NCBI GenBank assembly: GCA_903875445.1
Contig: CAIQWD010000100.1
Span: forward strand, 1-64,000
Length of the DNA stretch: 64,000 nt
DNA from: an uncultured delta proteobacterium
GTDB taxonomy: Bacteria; Desulfobacterota; Desulfobulbia; Desulfobulbales; Desulfocapsaceae
Direction: 5' to 3'
The notes below the pieces were generated by a model. It was given only the letters and a program-made list of their open reading frames with translations, ran no database searches and was not told the DNA's origin. The position numbers were made by a program, and so were the translations under genes. Positions within the stretch are counted from its first letter, which is position 1; every line of letters starts with the position of its first letter. Positions 29,346 to 40,093 of this stretch are shown one piece after another.

Positions 29346-30722
29346 TCACCCCAGATAATCGAGCAAAACTGTTTCAACGCAGAGCCCCTGACATTTGCGG
29401 TCATTCAAGGCGATTTCATATTGTTCTTTGGCATAAAGAGGCTCACCGTGGGCCGAGGTGATGATTTTTAAATTTGGCCTGTCTATCCGTTCGCTGGAGG
29501 TCGTCACCATCCCTACTCTTCTGTCGGAAAGCCGGACATAGGTCCCCGGCGGATACAGACCGACAGCGTCAATGAATGCTGCCAGCACCCCGGGGTGAAA
29601 CGCACCCCGGTCGGCAAGCATGGCTCCATATGCACTCTGGGGCAGAAGAGCTGCCTTGTAGGGTCGAACGGCGGTCAAGGCCTCGAACACATCGCAGATC
29701 TGCAGGAGAGCGGTGGCCGGATGCCTGACCGCCCAGGATGGCCGATGCGGATACCCACCGCCGTCATGACGCAGATGATGCCCCCAGCAGGCAGCTAGAT
29801 CGAGATCGGACACCCCTTTCTGCTCAAGAAGAATTTCCACACCCGTCTGTGGATGCTTGCGGACAACGGCGCACTCCTCCTCGGTTAACTGTCCCTTCTT
29901 TAAAAGGATTTCAACGGGAATTCTGCTTTTACCGATGTCGTGCAACAGCCCTGCGGTTCCTATGGCAAGAAGCTCTTGTTCCGTCCAGTGCAACTTCGTC
30001 CCGATGTAAACGGCAAGAGAAGAAACCCGCACCGAATGGCCAATCGTGTAGCTGTCATAGTCAGGATAATGAACATACTGCATGACATCGGCAAAACTCG
30101 TCTGGATTGAGCTGAGCATGAATTCGCTCACCGACCTGGCTTTTTTGATATCGATGTTCCGGGCCAAGGCTGCGTTGCCATAGGCCTGCGACACAACATC
30201 GAAAAGTTCCTGGTAAAGAAGAGCAGGGCCCTGACCTGCCTCATCGACCGACACATCCTCCAAATCTTTGAACCGATCATCTCTTAGCCCCAGAGTCTGC
30301 TCGGTATACGGATCGCCTATCCCTATGTGACTCATGCCGTAGCTCTTGAATAAGACTCGAGCATCACCGATTTTTTTTACAGGAAGAGAGCGAAGCGCTG
30401 TGATATCAAAGAATTTTTTCAGATCAGCGTGGGTGATCCCCTTTTGCAGGATAAAGCCCCCGCAATAGAGAGCCCCGGCGAACTGAATAAGCTTTTTGCC
30501 GGCGATGGAAGGGCCAAAAATCCTGGTTCCTTCAAAGACAAAGAAGCCATCTGCCATACCGATGAACAGTTCCTCGGCGCCGGTAGCTGCATAATGGTCG
30601 TTGGCGAGCCTGACTATCTCTTCGGCGAGGGAATTTACCCGTGGGTGATCGGCATAATAGAGTTTCCTGTTCTCTATGCCCTTACACAAGAGCATGATAA
30701 TATCGTTTATCCTATCGCTCAT
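29346..30722 (-). CDS. HD-GYP domain protein (predicted c-di-GMP phosphodiesterase)
   Basis: LHDIGKSRIPVEILLKKGQLTEEE...HHLRHDGGGYPHRP...QICDVFEALTAVRPYK; start at MSDRINDI. Confidence 0.9.
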   Translation of the reverse strand: MSDRINDIIMLLCKGIENRKLYYADHPRVNSLAEEIVRLANDHYAATGAEELFIGMADGFFVFEGTRIFGPSIAGKKLIQFAGALYCGGFILQKGITHADLKKFFDITALRSLPVKKIGDARVLFKSYGMSHIGIGDPYTEQTLGLRDDRFKDLEDVSVDEAGQGPALLYQELFDVVSQAYGNAALARNIDIKKARSVSEFMLSSIQTSFADVMQYVHYPDYDSYTIGHSVRVSSLAVYIGTKLHWTEQELLAIGTAGLLHDIGKSRIPVEILLKKGQLTEEECAVVRKHPQTGVEILLEQKGVSDLDLAACWGHHLRHDGGGYPHRPSWAVRHPATALLQICDVFEALTAVRPYKAALLPQSAYGAMLADRGAFHPGVLAAFIDAVGLYPPGTYVRLSDRRVGMVTTSSERIDRPNLKIITSAHGEPLYAKEQYEIALNDRKCQGLCVETVLLDYLG

Positions 30723-30744
30723 TATCCTGGCTATCACATAAAAA

Positions 30745-32709
30745 TCATGAAATTTTCGGCACCTGCCGACTGGTGAGCAGCTGCAGAGCATCTTCCGCGG
30801 CCTTCCGGCATTCTCGGCTCCAGGCAGGCACCACGGCAAATCTCCGTTCGCTGCTTATCCGTTCAAGAAATTCCTCCGTCCCCATTATTTGCAATTCGGC
30901 CATCGCCCTAATGGTTTTTTCGAGCCACGGCAACTCTTTTTGGTCCTCGCTGATATTTTCCAAAAAATCGAGAATAATCTGGCCCGCTGCGGTTTTCAGA
31001 GCTGCCGGCAGTGCCTCGTTTTGGGCATATTTTAGATACGACCCGAGAAGCTGCAAATGATCAGGATTCGCCACTCGGAGAATTGGTCCGACGGCTTCCA
31101 TAAACGCATCCTGAGGATCATTCTGCAATTCGGCAAGCACATTGTCGGCAATTAGATCACCCAGCGAAGTCTCAAAGAGGAAGGCGAAAAAAGGATAAGC
31201 GTATATATAGGATGGCCGAAAAATGATCGGGGCAACTTTTTTTACGCGAAAGGCATCCAGTGCCTCCAGATGGGGGCGCAGGCTCTTCATCGTCTCCGGA
31301 TGCATATGGCAGACGATCTCGGTCAATTCATAAAAATGTTTCTTTTCCCTGGCCATGCCGACGACCAACAATTCGTTGACTGCATAAGGCCAGAGAAGGG
31401 GGTGTAGAGTGTTGGGCATGCCGTTCCACAAATCGACAAGGAATTCGCAGGAAGTGACAGAGGGTGACTCGCGCAGGACAACAAGAATCATCCTGAGAAG
31501 TTTATGAAAACGATCCCGTGTGTTGTCGTCGACAAAATGTTTGTTTCCGGCCAGCAGCACAGCCCATTCCCTGGCAGACAACGGGCTTCTTAGAATTGTC
31601 GCCAGCATCTGTTCACAACGCTCGGTAAGCTTTTGTTTTTCAGTTGCGTGCAGCAGCTGGAAAAGGATGGAAAGAGTTTCTCTGCGATCGATAGTAGAAA
31701 GATTTTCCAATATTTTTGAAGCCATGCGGTTATCATTGACAAACTGTTGCAAAGCGGTTGCCGAGATCTCCGAGACCGGCTTTTCCGTCTTGCCAAGTCC
31801 TGTCATCGCTGTTTGCGACCCTTCACTCACCCAGCTCTTCGAGTTGGCCATACCCGACAAATGGGAAACCAGCAGGCTGATCGTCTCTTTTTCTTTTTTA
31901 CTATCAAGGCCACGCGCAAGGCTTGCAAAAATAGAGGTCAAAACGTTGACATCTCTCTCGACCATGTTGACGGTTTCCCTTGACTTGGACGAAGAGGTGC
32001 TCATGACGGCGGTATGGAGCAAGTTTTGCACATCCAGCCAGGTTGCGTTGGGAAAACCCTGGAGTTCAATTTTTTTTTCTTTTTCCTGGGCTGACAATTT
32101 GACAAGGAAATCTCGACATTTTCGGACATGGACCTCACTCAGCCCCTGTTTGCCGAGGACAGCGCAAATCTCCTCGATCTTTTGCCGATCGAAAGGCTCG
32201 CTGTCGGCGACAACTCCGGTTTGCTTATCAATCGGATACTGACGCTCAGTCACCTTAATAGATTCCGGCAGATCAGCTATCTTGAAGCGAAGAGAGGACC
32301 CGGTGTTTTGCAGTTGCACCCGCCATGCCAAAATACTTCGAACAAACTGGAGAAGCTGCTTATGACTGATGGTCCGTTCAATAAGAAGCGTTCCGATACC
32401 AAGGCTTGCCAGCAACGCATGCAAATCCCTGATAAAGGGGGCCGCGTGCGGCAACACCATTTTTTCAAGGAGAAGCCGATCTTTTTCAACCTCGAGACGT
32501 ATGGTATTGCAGGCGGGGAAAGTCTCCCGGAGCTGCTGGATGAATTTTCCGGCAGCCTGGTCGAGAACTACATGCCCTAAAGGATAATAGATGCCGATTT
32601 TGAATAGCCGGTAAAACACCTCTACAATATAAACAGGTGCCCCCTCGGATACGTCAACACGGCGAACTTGTAGAGATTCAACTCCCTTCATTGTGATGGC
32701 CGGTGGCAA
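30745..32709 (-). CDS. Large protein of unknown function, companion of HD-GYP gene
   Basis: Long continuous ORF, 654 aa; N-terminal region pattern-similar to that of the HD-GYP protein; mostly helical. Confidence 0.75.
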   Translation of the reverse strand: MPPAITMKGVESLQVRRVDVSEGAPVYIVEVFYRLFKIGIYYPLGHVVLDQAAGKFIQQLRETFPACNTIRLEVEKDRLLLEKMVLPHAAPFIRDLHALLASLGIGTLLIERTISHKQLLQFVRSILAWRVQLQNTGSSLRFKIADLPESIKVTERQYPIDKQTGVVADSEPFDRQKIEEICAVLGKQGLSEVHVRKCRDFLVKLSAQEKEKKIELQGFPNATWLDVQNLLHTAVMSTSSSKSRETVNMVERDVNVLTSIFASLARGLDSKKEKETISLLVSHLSGMANSKSWVSEGSQTAMTGLGKTEKPVSEISATALQQFVNDNRMASKILENLSTIDRRETLSILFQLLHATEKQKLTERCEQMLATILRSPLSAREWAVLLAGNKHFVDDNTRDRFHKLLRMILVVLRESPSVTSCEFLVDLWNGMPNTLHPLLWPYAVNELLVVGMAREKKHFYELTEIVCHMHPETMKSLRPHLEALDAFRVKKVAPIIFRPSYIYAYPFFAFLFETSLGDLIADNVLAELQNDPQDAFMEAVGPILRVANPDHLQLLGSYLKYAQNEALPAALKTAAGQIILDFLENISEDQKELPWLEKTIRAMAELQIMGTEEFLERISSERRFAVVPAWSRECRKAAEDALQLLTSRQVPKIS

Positions 32710-32787
32710 ACCATGTGGAGGTTAAGACAGAGGAGGTAAGGCCATACTTTCTCGGTAAAGAAAACAGAATGGCCTGTGTCCGGATTG

Positions 32788-34623
32788 TTAATGCACCGGC
32801 GGAACCGAGTCGGGGTCGCTCAGGGCATCCTGGCCTATGCTGCCGGTCTTGGCGGGAGAGGCAAAGGCCCTGTCAAGCCCATCGATTTTCGTAGGTGAGC
32901 TCACATCCTGATCCGCCAGTACCAAAAGTTTCGGATCGATGGCCATCATCTCCTGTTCCACCCTCTCAAGGTTGCTGATCACCTTCGATTTGATATCCAC
33001 TTCGGGATATTTCACCAAGATGCTTTTCAACAATCTGTGGGTTTCGATCAGAAGTTTCTTCCGACTCTCTACATCCGTGGTCTTGGTAAACCTGGTAAAC
33101 AGGTTGGCCGCCTTTTTCCGATCGGCTTTGGCCGCCTCAACCGACATCTCCTTGATCTTTTCTTTTGCCTTGGTGGAATATTCGGAATCGGAGAGCTTGG
33201 TGAACACGGCGATCGCTTCATCGAATTTTTCAGCTTTTGCCAATACCATTCCGTTATTCCACTGTTTTTGCAGCTCTTGTATGACTGCCATCCGTTGTGT
33301 TTCCTTTTCCACCGCATCGGTTAACGACACCTCCTCGCTCTTGCCTTTGAGGGCGAGGAGTTTATCCGGACCGATTATATCGGACGGCAGGGTTTTGAGG
33401 AGATCCTGCGCTTCTTGGAATTTATTCTCGGATCGCAGCTTTTCGACTTGGCTCATGAACCCGTCAAACCACTTGTCGGCGGCGGTTTTTACCTTTGTTT
33501 TAATAATCTCGATATTGGCCGCTACCGGTGAATAGGGGTATTTGCCGAGGAAATTCTCTGCCTGCCAAAGCAATTTATACCCTCCCTGTTCGACAACATA
33601 CTCAAGATAATCGCGGAGGATAGCGGAGTATTCCTTCAGCTCCGGGCCGCTTTCCTTGGACCGATCGAGTAACGATAATTGCAGTTTCGACCATTCCTCC
33701 AGGCGACCGATGTTTTGATAATCCTCGGAGATTTTTTTATACTGCCCTGTCGCTGCCTTATAATTGCCGGAGGCAATATACAGATCGGCAAGAATTTTTC
33801 TAAGAGACACGATATCGGTAGCCTGCACATCCGAGGACGACATCTGATCGACCACCTGCTGATAAATTTCCGCCGCTTTGTCTTCCTTTTTAAGATACAT
33901 CAGGGCGTTGCCATAGTTGATCTTGCTGCGGAGGTGCACTCGACCAACCTGTCCGCTCGGGATTTTCTGCCAAACCTGGAGTACCTCCTGGTATTCACGA
34001 TTTTCGGCATGCCTGTCGATCAGTGTCTCAAGCTGCGCAAGGTCGGCTGTATCCTCGCGCTGATTCCAGCCGGCGGTCTGGCCGGTAGAATCGGTCAGCA
34101 ATCGCCCACAGGTGCTTTCCATAAAAGATATATCATTTTTCTCAAGTTCGATGACACCGGCACTACCTATCCTTTCAGCAGTCGCCGCTTTCTGGGTCTG
34201 CAATACTTTGCTGCGCAGGTCGGTGTAGCTGCTCAGAACAGTCTGCAATTTGCGAAAACAGCGAACCATTTCCGCCGCTTCATCATCCTTGACTTGTTTC
34301 TTCGCCGCTTGACTATCCAACTCCTTCCAACGTTCGAGTTTCCGCCCATATTCAAAGATACGGTCATTGATAAAAACCATGGAGGGAAGAGTACCCGGAA
34401 TATTTTCCTCGGTTATTTCCGGTGGTTCAGGTTCCACCGGTTCCAAGGTCATAAGAGGCGATCCTGCCCCGGTGATCTTGTTTTCAGAACTGGAAGGGGT
34501 TGGCGATTTCTTTGAAGGCGACGGTGTAGGGGTAGTTTGTACCTGAGTTTTTTTGGGAATTGCGCAAGCCCCAAGACTTGCGGCACAAAACATGACAAAC
34601 GCATATCGGACGATTTTTCTCAT
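32788..34623 (-). CDS. TPR-containing lipoprotein
   Basis: Lipobox AASLGAC; TPR-like repeats (YGNALMYLKKEDKAAEIYQQVVDQ, ADLYIASGNYKAATGQYKKISEDYQNIG). Confidence 0.75.
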   Translation of the reverse strand: MRKIVRYAFVMFCAASLGACAIPKKTQVQTTPTPSPSKKSPTPSSSENKITGAGSPLMTLEPVEPEPPEITEENIPGTLPSMVFINDRIFEYGRKLERWKELDSQAAKKQVKDDEAAEMVRCFRKLQTVLSSYTDLRSKVLQTQKAATAERIGSAGVIELEKNDISFMESTCGRLLTDSTGQTAGWNQREDTADLAQLETLIDRHAENREYQEVLQVWQKIPSGQVGRVHLRSKINYGNALMYLKKEDKAAEIYQQVVDQMSSSDVQATDIVSLRKILADLYIASGNYKAATGQYKKISEDYQNIGRLEEWSKLQLSLLDRSKESGPELKEYSAILRDYLEYVVEQGGYKLLWQAENFLGKYPYSPVAANIEIIKTKVKTAADKWFDGFMSQVEKLRSENKFQEAQDLLKTLPSDIIGPDKLLALKGKSEEVSLTDAVEKETQRMAVIQELQKQWNNGMVLAKAEKFDEAIAVFTKLSDSEYSTKAKEKIKEMSVEAAKADRKKAANLFTRFTKTTDVESRKKLLIETHRLLKSILVKYPEVDIKSKVISNLERVEQEMMAIDPKLLVLADQDVSSPTKIDGLDRAFASPAKTGSIGQDALSDPDSVPPVH

Positions 34624-34655
34624 AGTAGCTATCTCTTGATTTTTCTGTTTAAATA

Positions 34656-37600
34656 TTATTTGCCGCTCTCGGCTATCGTTTGCCAAAATGGCTGATAATT
34701 TCTCTCTCCCACAAAGTGCCCCGTTTCCGACTTTGTCCCAAAGGTCAAAATAGCCGGTTGGTAGCGTGCAGCGGGGCTTACCTGCTGCATCGGCTCAATC
34801 GCCTGGCCACCCTGGTTAGGCGATGATCCTACATACACCTGCCCCAGTTCCTTACGTTTAATCTTCAGACCATTAAACGACAGATCTATCGGGTCAAGTC
34901 TTGCGGCGTAACCTTGCTCACGCAATAAAACATTAGCAATCTCGCTCCATGCCGGCAAGGCTCCGGCAGCACCGCTGATGCGGGTAGCTTTACGGCGCAT
35001 CGGTTGATTATTATCAAAGCCCACATATACCCCGACGGCATAACCATCCTCGAGAACGAGAGAATCTCCGCCTACGGCTATCCCGGGTACGTATCCGAAA
35101 AATGAAGCGTTGGCATAATTATTTGCCGTTCCGGTTTTTCCGAGCAGCGGCACGGGAAGGTTCAACTTTGCAATTTCCGTCCCCGTTCCCTGACCATTAT
35201 CCCGGAGTCTGACTTTTTCATTGGCGGTCTTGCCGGTGCCGAATTTTACAACATTCTCGAGAATTCCGCCAATCGCCAAAGCAGTTTTCTCATCGACAAC
35301 CTTTCTGCTCGTCGGGGTTGTTTGATAAAGCACCTTCCCCTCTTCCGATTCAATGCGATCGAGTATCGCCAGGGAATCGTTGCTCTCATCCTGGTCATTC
35401 TCACCATACGTCGTAACCTTACCGGTAACGAGTCCTTCATACATTCGCGTTGCCTCCAGCAAGGTGACAACATTGGAACCCAGGGGAAAGGAGAGGACAG
35501 GCTCGAGCCCCCCCTTTATCCCCAGTCGGCCCGCCAACTGGATAAGATAATGCAGTCCTACGGTAATACGAAAATCCTCAAGCTGGGAAAGAACCTGGAA
35601 ACTGTATGGCAGACCGTTGCTGAGTTTCTGATATTCTTCCTCCACCTGCTCTTCGACTTTATCAAAGGTGCCGGCGCTCAGCGCATCTTTTAATTGGATT
35701 TTCTGCCAAAACAAGGCGGTTTCGACACTGTTCAAACCTTGCAGGTGGGAACGGAGCCGCTCCCCATCCATGCGCGTCAGATGCGCCGGCGCATCCTCGG
35801 CTCGAAAGAAGGAAAAGGTTCCGTTTATTCGGTTGGAATATAATCCGCCCGATGGGGATTGCAAAAGAGGGTCGCCTGTGCCGACATCCGTCGACTTTTC
35901 AAACATCGATTTAAATGCGGTGAGTTCGTCCCTGAGAGACCTGAGTGAAACGTAACGATTGGCAAGAACTTTTTTGCGAACGGCAATTTCCTCATTATCG
36001 GCCTTAGTCGAGGCATCGTCCTTTACCCGCATGTCATCTTCGACTTCCTCCTTATATCGGTCAAAGTTAAGCCCGAAAGGTAGATCCTTGATAATCCCGT
36101 ACTCAGCCTCCAACCCGTCGAAAATAAAATCGGTTTCCAGACTTTCTACAGCCGTGCGATACGCCGCTGCCCGTAGTACTTCACGGTTGACCTGTATCCC
36201 ATAGCGGTCACGTATTCTTGCGCTGTAAGCCCGATAGGGTTCTTCTTTTCCGTCACTGACCTTCGGTGCCAATCCAAGGTTTTCAGCTACCTCACGAAAC
36301 TGCAGAGGAGTGAGGTGATCGCAGAGGTGGGCAAGAAGCCATACCGTGGCCACATTTTCCGAATGAACTCCGGCATAATCCATGGAAACCCAGTCAAAAG
36401 GACTTTTATGATCCGGCCTGGGAAAATAAGGCCGGCCGTTCAATACGAAAATATTCCGGCGGTTCATCAGCATGTCGGCACTGTTCCAACCAAGTTGCAG
36501 GGCAGCGGTAAATACCAGCGTTTTAAAAGCGGAGCCCATTGTTCTCCGGGCCTGGATCGCCCGATTGAAAAACCGATTCTCAGTTCCGCCTGCCATACCG
36601 TGAATGGCGCCATCCCGTAATACCAAGGCTCCCCCTTGCACTTGCGGATATTTTTCTAAGGCAAACAGGGGGATCAGGCCGTTCTGGGCACGAACACTGA
36701 CCCAGACCCTGTCTCCCTTTTGCAATTGCTCAACTAGTTGCTCCTGATCTCCGGCCGCAGGTTCGGTCCACAGATTTTTTTGCCATTTTACCCGAGCCTT
36801 GACCAGTTCCGACAACCCAGACGCATCAATTACACCCCGTCCGAGTTTTTTATCCAGTTCGACACCTATTCGGATATCTTTGCCCTTGCCACTTATCTCG
36901 GTGATCGTGCCGAAAAGGAATTCTCCTTCGCTGACTATCGAATCGCCGCTGTAATCAAGGCCGCCAAGCTCTTCCTGGACTTCCTTCCTCTCATATCCCC
37001 GCAGTCGAACATCAAGGTGGGATAATTCCCCGCGGAGGATGGACAAGGTTTTTTCCTGAAGTTCGCGATCGATAGTGGTGATTATCCTCACCCCCGAGGT
37101 GGCAATGTTGGAAACGTCATTTTTTTCCAGAGCGCCCAGCACCTCCGTTGAAGATACCGCTTCACGGACCATTTCCATTGCATAATCGAGAGCATAGCCG
37201 ACCTTACCCTGATTAAACCGCAGGTCTTCGGCAACGCCTTCTTGGTATTCGGCTGCACTGATCATACCCAGGTCGCGCATTTTCCCGAGCACGTACTCAA
37301 GCCGGGCCTTGCCCCTCGTTTTGGCAAGATCGGCGCCCTGGTCGGTCTTTTTAATGAATGGATTATAATAATTCGGCCTCTTCACACTGCCGGCAATAAA
37401 GGCACATTCGAGCATTGTCAGTTCTTGCGGCTTTTTATCAAAGTAGTACCTGGCGGCAACCCCGAGGCCAAGGCCATTGCCGCTTACATAAAATTGATTG
37501 GCATAAAATTCGAAAATCTTTTCCTTGGGGTAATGGTATTCCAGTCGTAAGGCAAAAAGGAGTTCTTTGAGTTTCGCCTGAAGGGATCTGTCTGTTCTCT

Positions 37601-38000
37601 TAAAGAGATTCTTGGCGGTCTGCTGGGTCAGGGTACTCCCTCCCTGCACAACCTTGCCGGCCTGAACATTGCGGAAAATAGCCCGGGCAATACCGAGCGG
37701 ATCAAAACCTACGTGGGTAAAAAACCGTTCATCTTCTGAGGCCACAAGGGCATTAACAAAATTTTTGGGGATCTCTTCATAGGTCACATACTGGCGGTGG
37801 GCGGTATCAAAGAATACCCCGAGTTTTGTTGTGCCATCGCTGTAATAGACCTGACTTTCCTTACCGAGAATACGACGAATATTATCCTGCCGAATTTCCT
37901 CGCCCGGTTCGACGACAACCAGCCAGTACACCAAGCCCAGCAAGGCCCCGGCAGCGATCACGCCCAAGGCAATTGTCATAATGAAAATCTTTTTCAACAT
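34656..38000 (-). CDS. Class A penicillin-binding protein (GT51 + transpeptidase)
   Basis: GT51 motifs (EDERFFTHVGFDPLGIARAI, GGSTLTQQTAKNLF), transpeptidase motifs (MGSAFKTLVF, LLGKTGTANNYANASFFGYVPG). Confidence 0.93.
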   Translation of the reverse strand: MLKKIFIMTIALGVIAAGALLGLVYWLVVVEPGEEIRQDNIRRILGKESQVYYSDGTTKLGVFFDTAHRQYVTYEEIPKNFVNALVASEDERFFTHVGFDPLGIARAIFRNVQAGKVVQGGSTLTQQTAKNLFKRTDRSLQAKLKELLFALRLEYHYPKEKIFEFYANQFYVSGNGLGLGVAARYYFDKKPQELTMLECAFIAGSVKRPNYYNPFIKKTDQGADLAKTRGKARLEYVLGKMRDLGMISAAEYQEGVAEDLRFNQGKVGYALDYAMEMVREAVSSTEVLGALEKNDVSNIATSGVRIITTIDRELQEKTLSILRGELSHLDVRLRGYERKEVQEELGGLDYSGDSIVSEGEFLFGTITEISGKGKDIRIGVELDKKLGRGVIDASGLSELVKARVKWQKNLWTEPAAGDQEQLVEQLQKGDRVWVSVRAQNGLIPLFALEKYPQVQGGALVLRDGAIHGMAGGTENRFFNRAIQARRTMGSAFKTLVFTAALQLGWNSADMLMNRRNIFVLNGRPYFPRPDHKSPFDWVSMDYAGVHSENVATVWLLAHLCDHLTPLQFREVAENLGLAPKVSDGKEEPYRAYSARIRDRYGIQVNREVLRAAAYRTAVESLETDFIFDGLEAEYGIIKDLPFGLNFDRYKEEVEDDMRVKDDASTKADNEEIAVRKKVLANRYVSLRSLRDELTAFKSMFEKSTDVGTGDPLLQSPSGGLYSNRINGTFSFFRAEDAPAHLTRMDGERLRSHLQGLNSVETALFWQKIQLKDALSAGTFDKVEEQVEEEYQKLSNGLPYSFQVLSQLEDFRITVGLHYLIQLAGRLGIKGGLEPVLSFPLGSNVVTLLEATRMYEGLVTGKVTTYGENDQDESNDSLAILDRIESEEGKVLYQTTPTSRKVVDEKTALAIGGILENVVKFGTGKTANEKVRLRDNGQGTGTEIAKLNLPVPLLGKTGTANNYANASFFGYVPGIAVGGDSLVLEDGYAVGVYVGFDNNQPMRRKATRISGAAGALPAWSEIANVLLREQGYAARLDPIDLSFNGLKIKRKELGQVYVGSSPNQGGQAIEPMQQVSPAARYQPAILTFGTKSETGHFVGERNYQPFWQTIAESGK

Positions 38001-38183
38001 ATTTCTTGCATGGTTGAGACAAAAGAGATGAACAATGGGGAGAAAAAACAACCTCAACGGAGAGTTCGACGTATAATCCTTGCAATTAACGAAAAGTTCG
38101 GTTTTATATACTGTCAATTGCCGGTAGCAACCTGACGGCTATGAATGTACATGGTTATCAGAGATATCTCAACAGACTAATTA

Positions 38184-38244
38184 GGAGCCGTTGGGAAATA
38201 GCTGGTCCATTTATAACCATTTCCTTACGGCTCCTTATGCCGTT
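38184..38244. repeat. 61-bp palindromic repeat element, copy 1
   Basis: GGAGCCGTTGGGAAATAGCTGGTCCATTTATAACCATTTCCTTACGGCTCC-TTATGCCGTT. Confidence 0.85.
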
Positions 38245-38344
38245 ACAGGCATCTCTTTGGGCATGTTATAGTTTTACAGCGGCTTAGCAAATCAACGGTC
38301 TTTTAACAGGGCCTTTCACCAGTAAACAACAACCGGATTGGCGA

Positions 38345-40057
38345 ATGACACAGACACCCCATACGATTGTTAAGACCCTCGTTCTCTTGCCTTTTTTATT
38401 GTTCCTCTCCGGTTGTGCCGACCGTATCCATTATGGAACAATTTTCCAAGGTGCTCCTCAGGAAGTTGCCGCAAACAGTGCCGCCAATAAGCCTGATACG
38501 GAACTCCAGGATACCGAACCGGAAATGTGCTTGGATCAAGAGTTAAATGCACTCAACCAAACAGGTCTGTGGAATGACCCGTATCCACCGATGAGCTTTG
38601 ATCCGACCGAAAATGTATCCTTTGATTTTCCGGTCGTTTTGAATAAACAGGTGGAAATGTATATCCATTTTTTCCAAAATGACTTTAGAGAGCAATTTGC
38701 CCATTGGCTGCAAAGGGCTGCCGCCTATATGCCGATGATGGAGACAGCATTGGCCGAAGCCGGGTTGCCAAAAGATTTAGTGTATCTGGCAATGATTGAA
38801 AGTGGCTATAACCCGCTCGCCTGTTCGCGGTCGATGGCGGTTGGCCTTTGGCAATTCATGGAAGGCACCGGATCACAGTATAACCTGGAAATCGACAAGT
38901 ATGTCGACGAGCGTCGTGATCCTGAAAAATCCACTCAAGCCGCAGCGACCTTTCTTGCCGACCTTTACAAGGAATTCGGTGACTGGCATCTCGCCGTTGC
39001 TGCCTACAACGGTGGTCCCGGCAAGATCCGCAACGGGCTCAGCAAATATGGCGTCAACAATTTCTGGGAACTGGCCAGCAAAGATTATCTGGCCTTGGAA
39101 ACCAAACGCTATGTGCCGAAACTCATTGCTGCCCTCATTATTGCCAAACAACCGGAAAAGTTCGGATTTACGCAACTTGTCTACCATACCCCGCAACGCT
39201 ACGATGTCATCACCGTCAACCCGGGAATGGGCCTTGATGCGGTGGCTCTGCTCGCTAACAGTAGTACCGACAAAATAAAACAGCTCAATCACGAACTCCG
39301 CCAAAATAGAACGCCACCTAACGTCACTGATTATGAAGTTAAAATTCCTTACGGTACAGCAGCGTTGGCGATGAAAAACATGCCTCGTTTGCATGCCACT
39401 GTCACAACCGCTTACAAGACTCACAAAATTGGCAAAAAGGATACCCTCACCTCCGTCTGCGCCCTGTACGATGTAAATAAAACCACTCTTCTGAAAGCAA
39501 ACAATCTGCAAGGCGGCAAGCTGAATTTCGGCCAGAATCTGAGAATTCCTTACAACTCCATTGCCTACCAGCTCCTGCCGGAAAATATTGCCAAGACAAA
39601 AGCCGCGAACCACGACAACCTGGTTATGCATCAGGTCAAGCCGGGTGAAACCGTTTCCAGAATCTCCAAACTCTATAGTGTTCCTCCTGACTTGATCATG
39701 TCTTGGAATAATTTAAAGAATGTGAAAGCAGTCAAGACAGGACAACAACTTGCACTGTATATCGACCAGCGCGATGCCATAGGGACCGGCGAGAAAACCA
39801 GTCGTATTGACCTTGAGAAAATCGCCGGACTCGAAAAAAATCCGAAACTGGTTTTTTTAAAAGCAGAAAAAAGAAAGACTCATATCACAGAAATCCGTGC
39901 AACCGATTCCTATGCCTCATATAATGTCCAGGACGGCGACACTTTGTATACTATTTCCCAGAGGTTCAGTGCCTCAACATCGGAAATCAAAAAATGGAAT
40001 AACCTGAAATCCGACCTCATTTATCCCGGCGATGTATTGAAACTGAAAAAGGCATAA
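38345..40057 (+). CDS. Membrane-bound lytic transglycosylase D-like protein with LysM domains
   Basis: SLT motifs (LPKDLVYLAMIESGYNPLACSRSMAVGLWQFMEGTGSQYNLEID), then LysM repeats (YNVQDGDTLYTISQRFSASTSEIKKWNNL). Confidence 0.93.
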   Translation: MTQTPHTIVKTLVLLPFLLFLSGCADRIHYGTIFQGAPQEVAANSAANKPDTELQDTEPEMCLDQELNALNQTGLWNDPYPPMSFDPTENVSFDFPVVLNKQVEMYIHFFQNDFREQFAHWLQRAAAYMPMMETALAEAGLPKDLVYLAMIESGYNPLACSRSMAVGLWQFMEGTGSQYNLEIDKYVDERRDPEKSTQAAATFLADLYKEFGDWHLAVAAYNGGPGKIRNGLSKYGVNNFWELASKDYLALETKRYVPKLIAALIIAKQPEKFGFTQLVYHTPQRYDVITVNPGMGLDAVALLANSSTDKIKQLNHELRQNRTPPNVTDYEVKIPYGTAALAMKNMPRLHATVTTAYKTHKIGKKDTLTSVCALYDVNKTTLLKANNLQGGKLNFGQNLRIPYNSIAYQLLPENIAKTKAANHDNLVMHQVKPGETVSRISKLYSVPPDLIMSWNNLKNVKAVKTGQQLALYIDQRDAIGTGEKTSRIDLEKIAGLEKNPKLVFLKAEKRKTHITEIRATDSYASYNVQDGDTLYTISQRFSASTSEIKKWNNLKSDLIYPGDVLKLKKA

Positions 40058-40093
40058 GCCCTTTTGCCGTATCCCGCCTTTCATAAAAACTAG

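Noticed and set aside
33679-34515. 278-aa forward ORF
   Set aside because: Antisense to the TPR lipoprotein.
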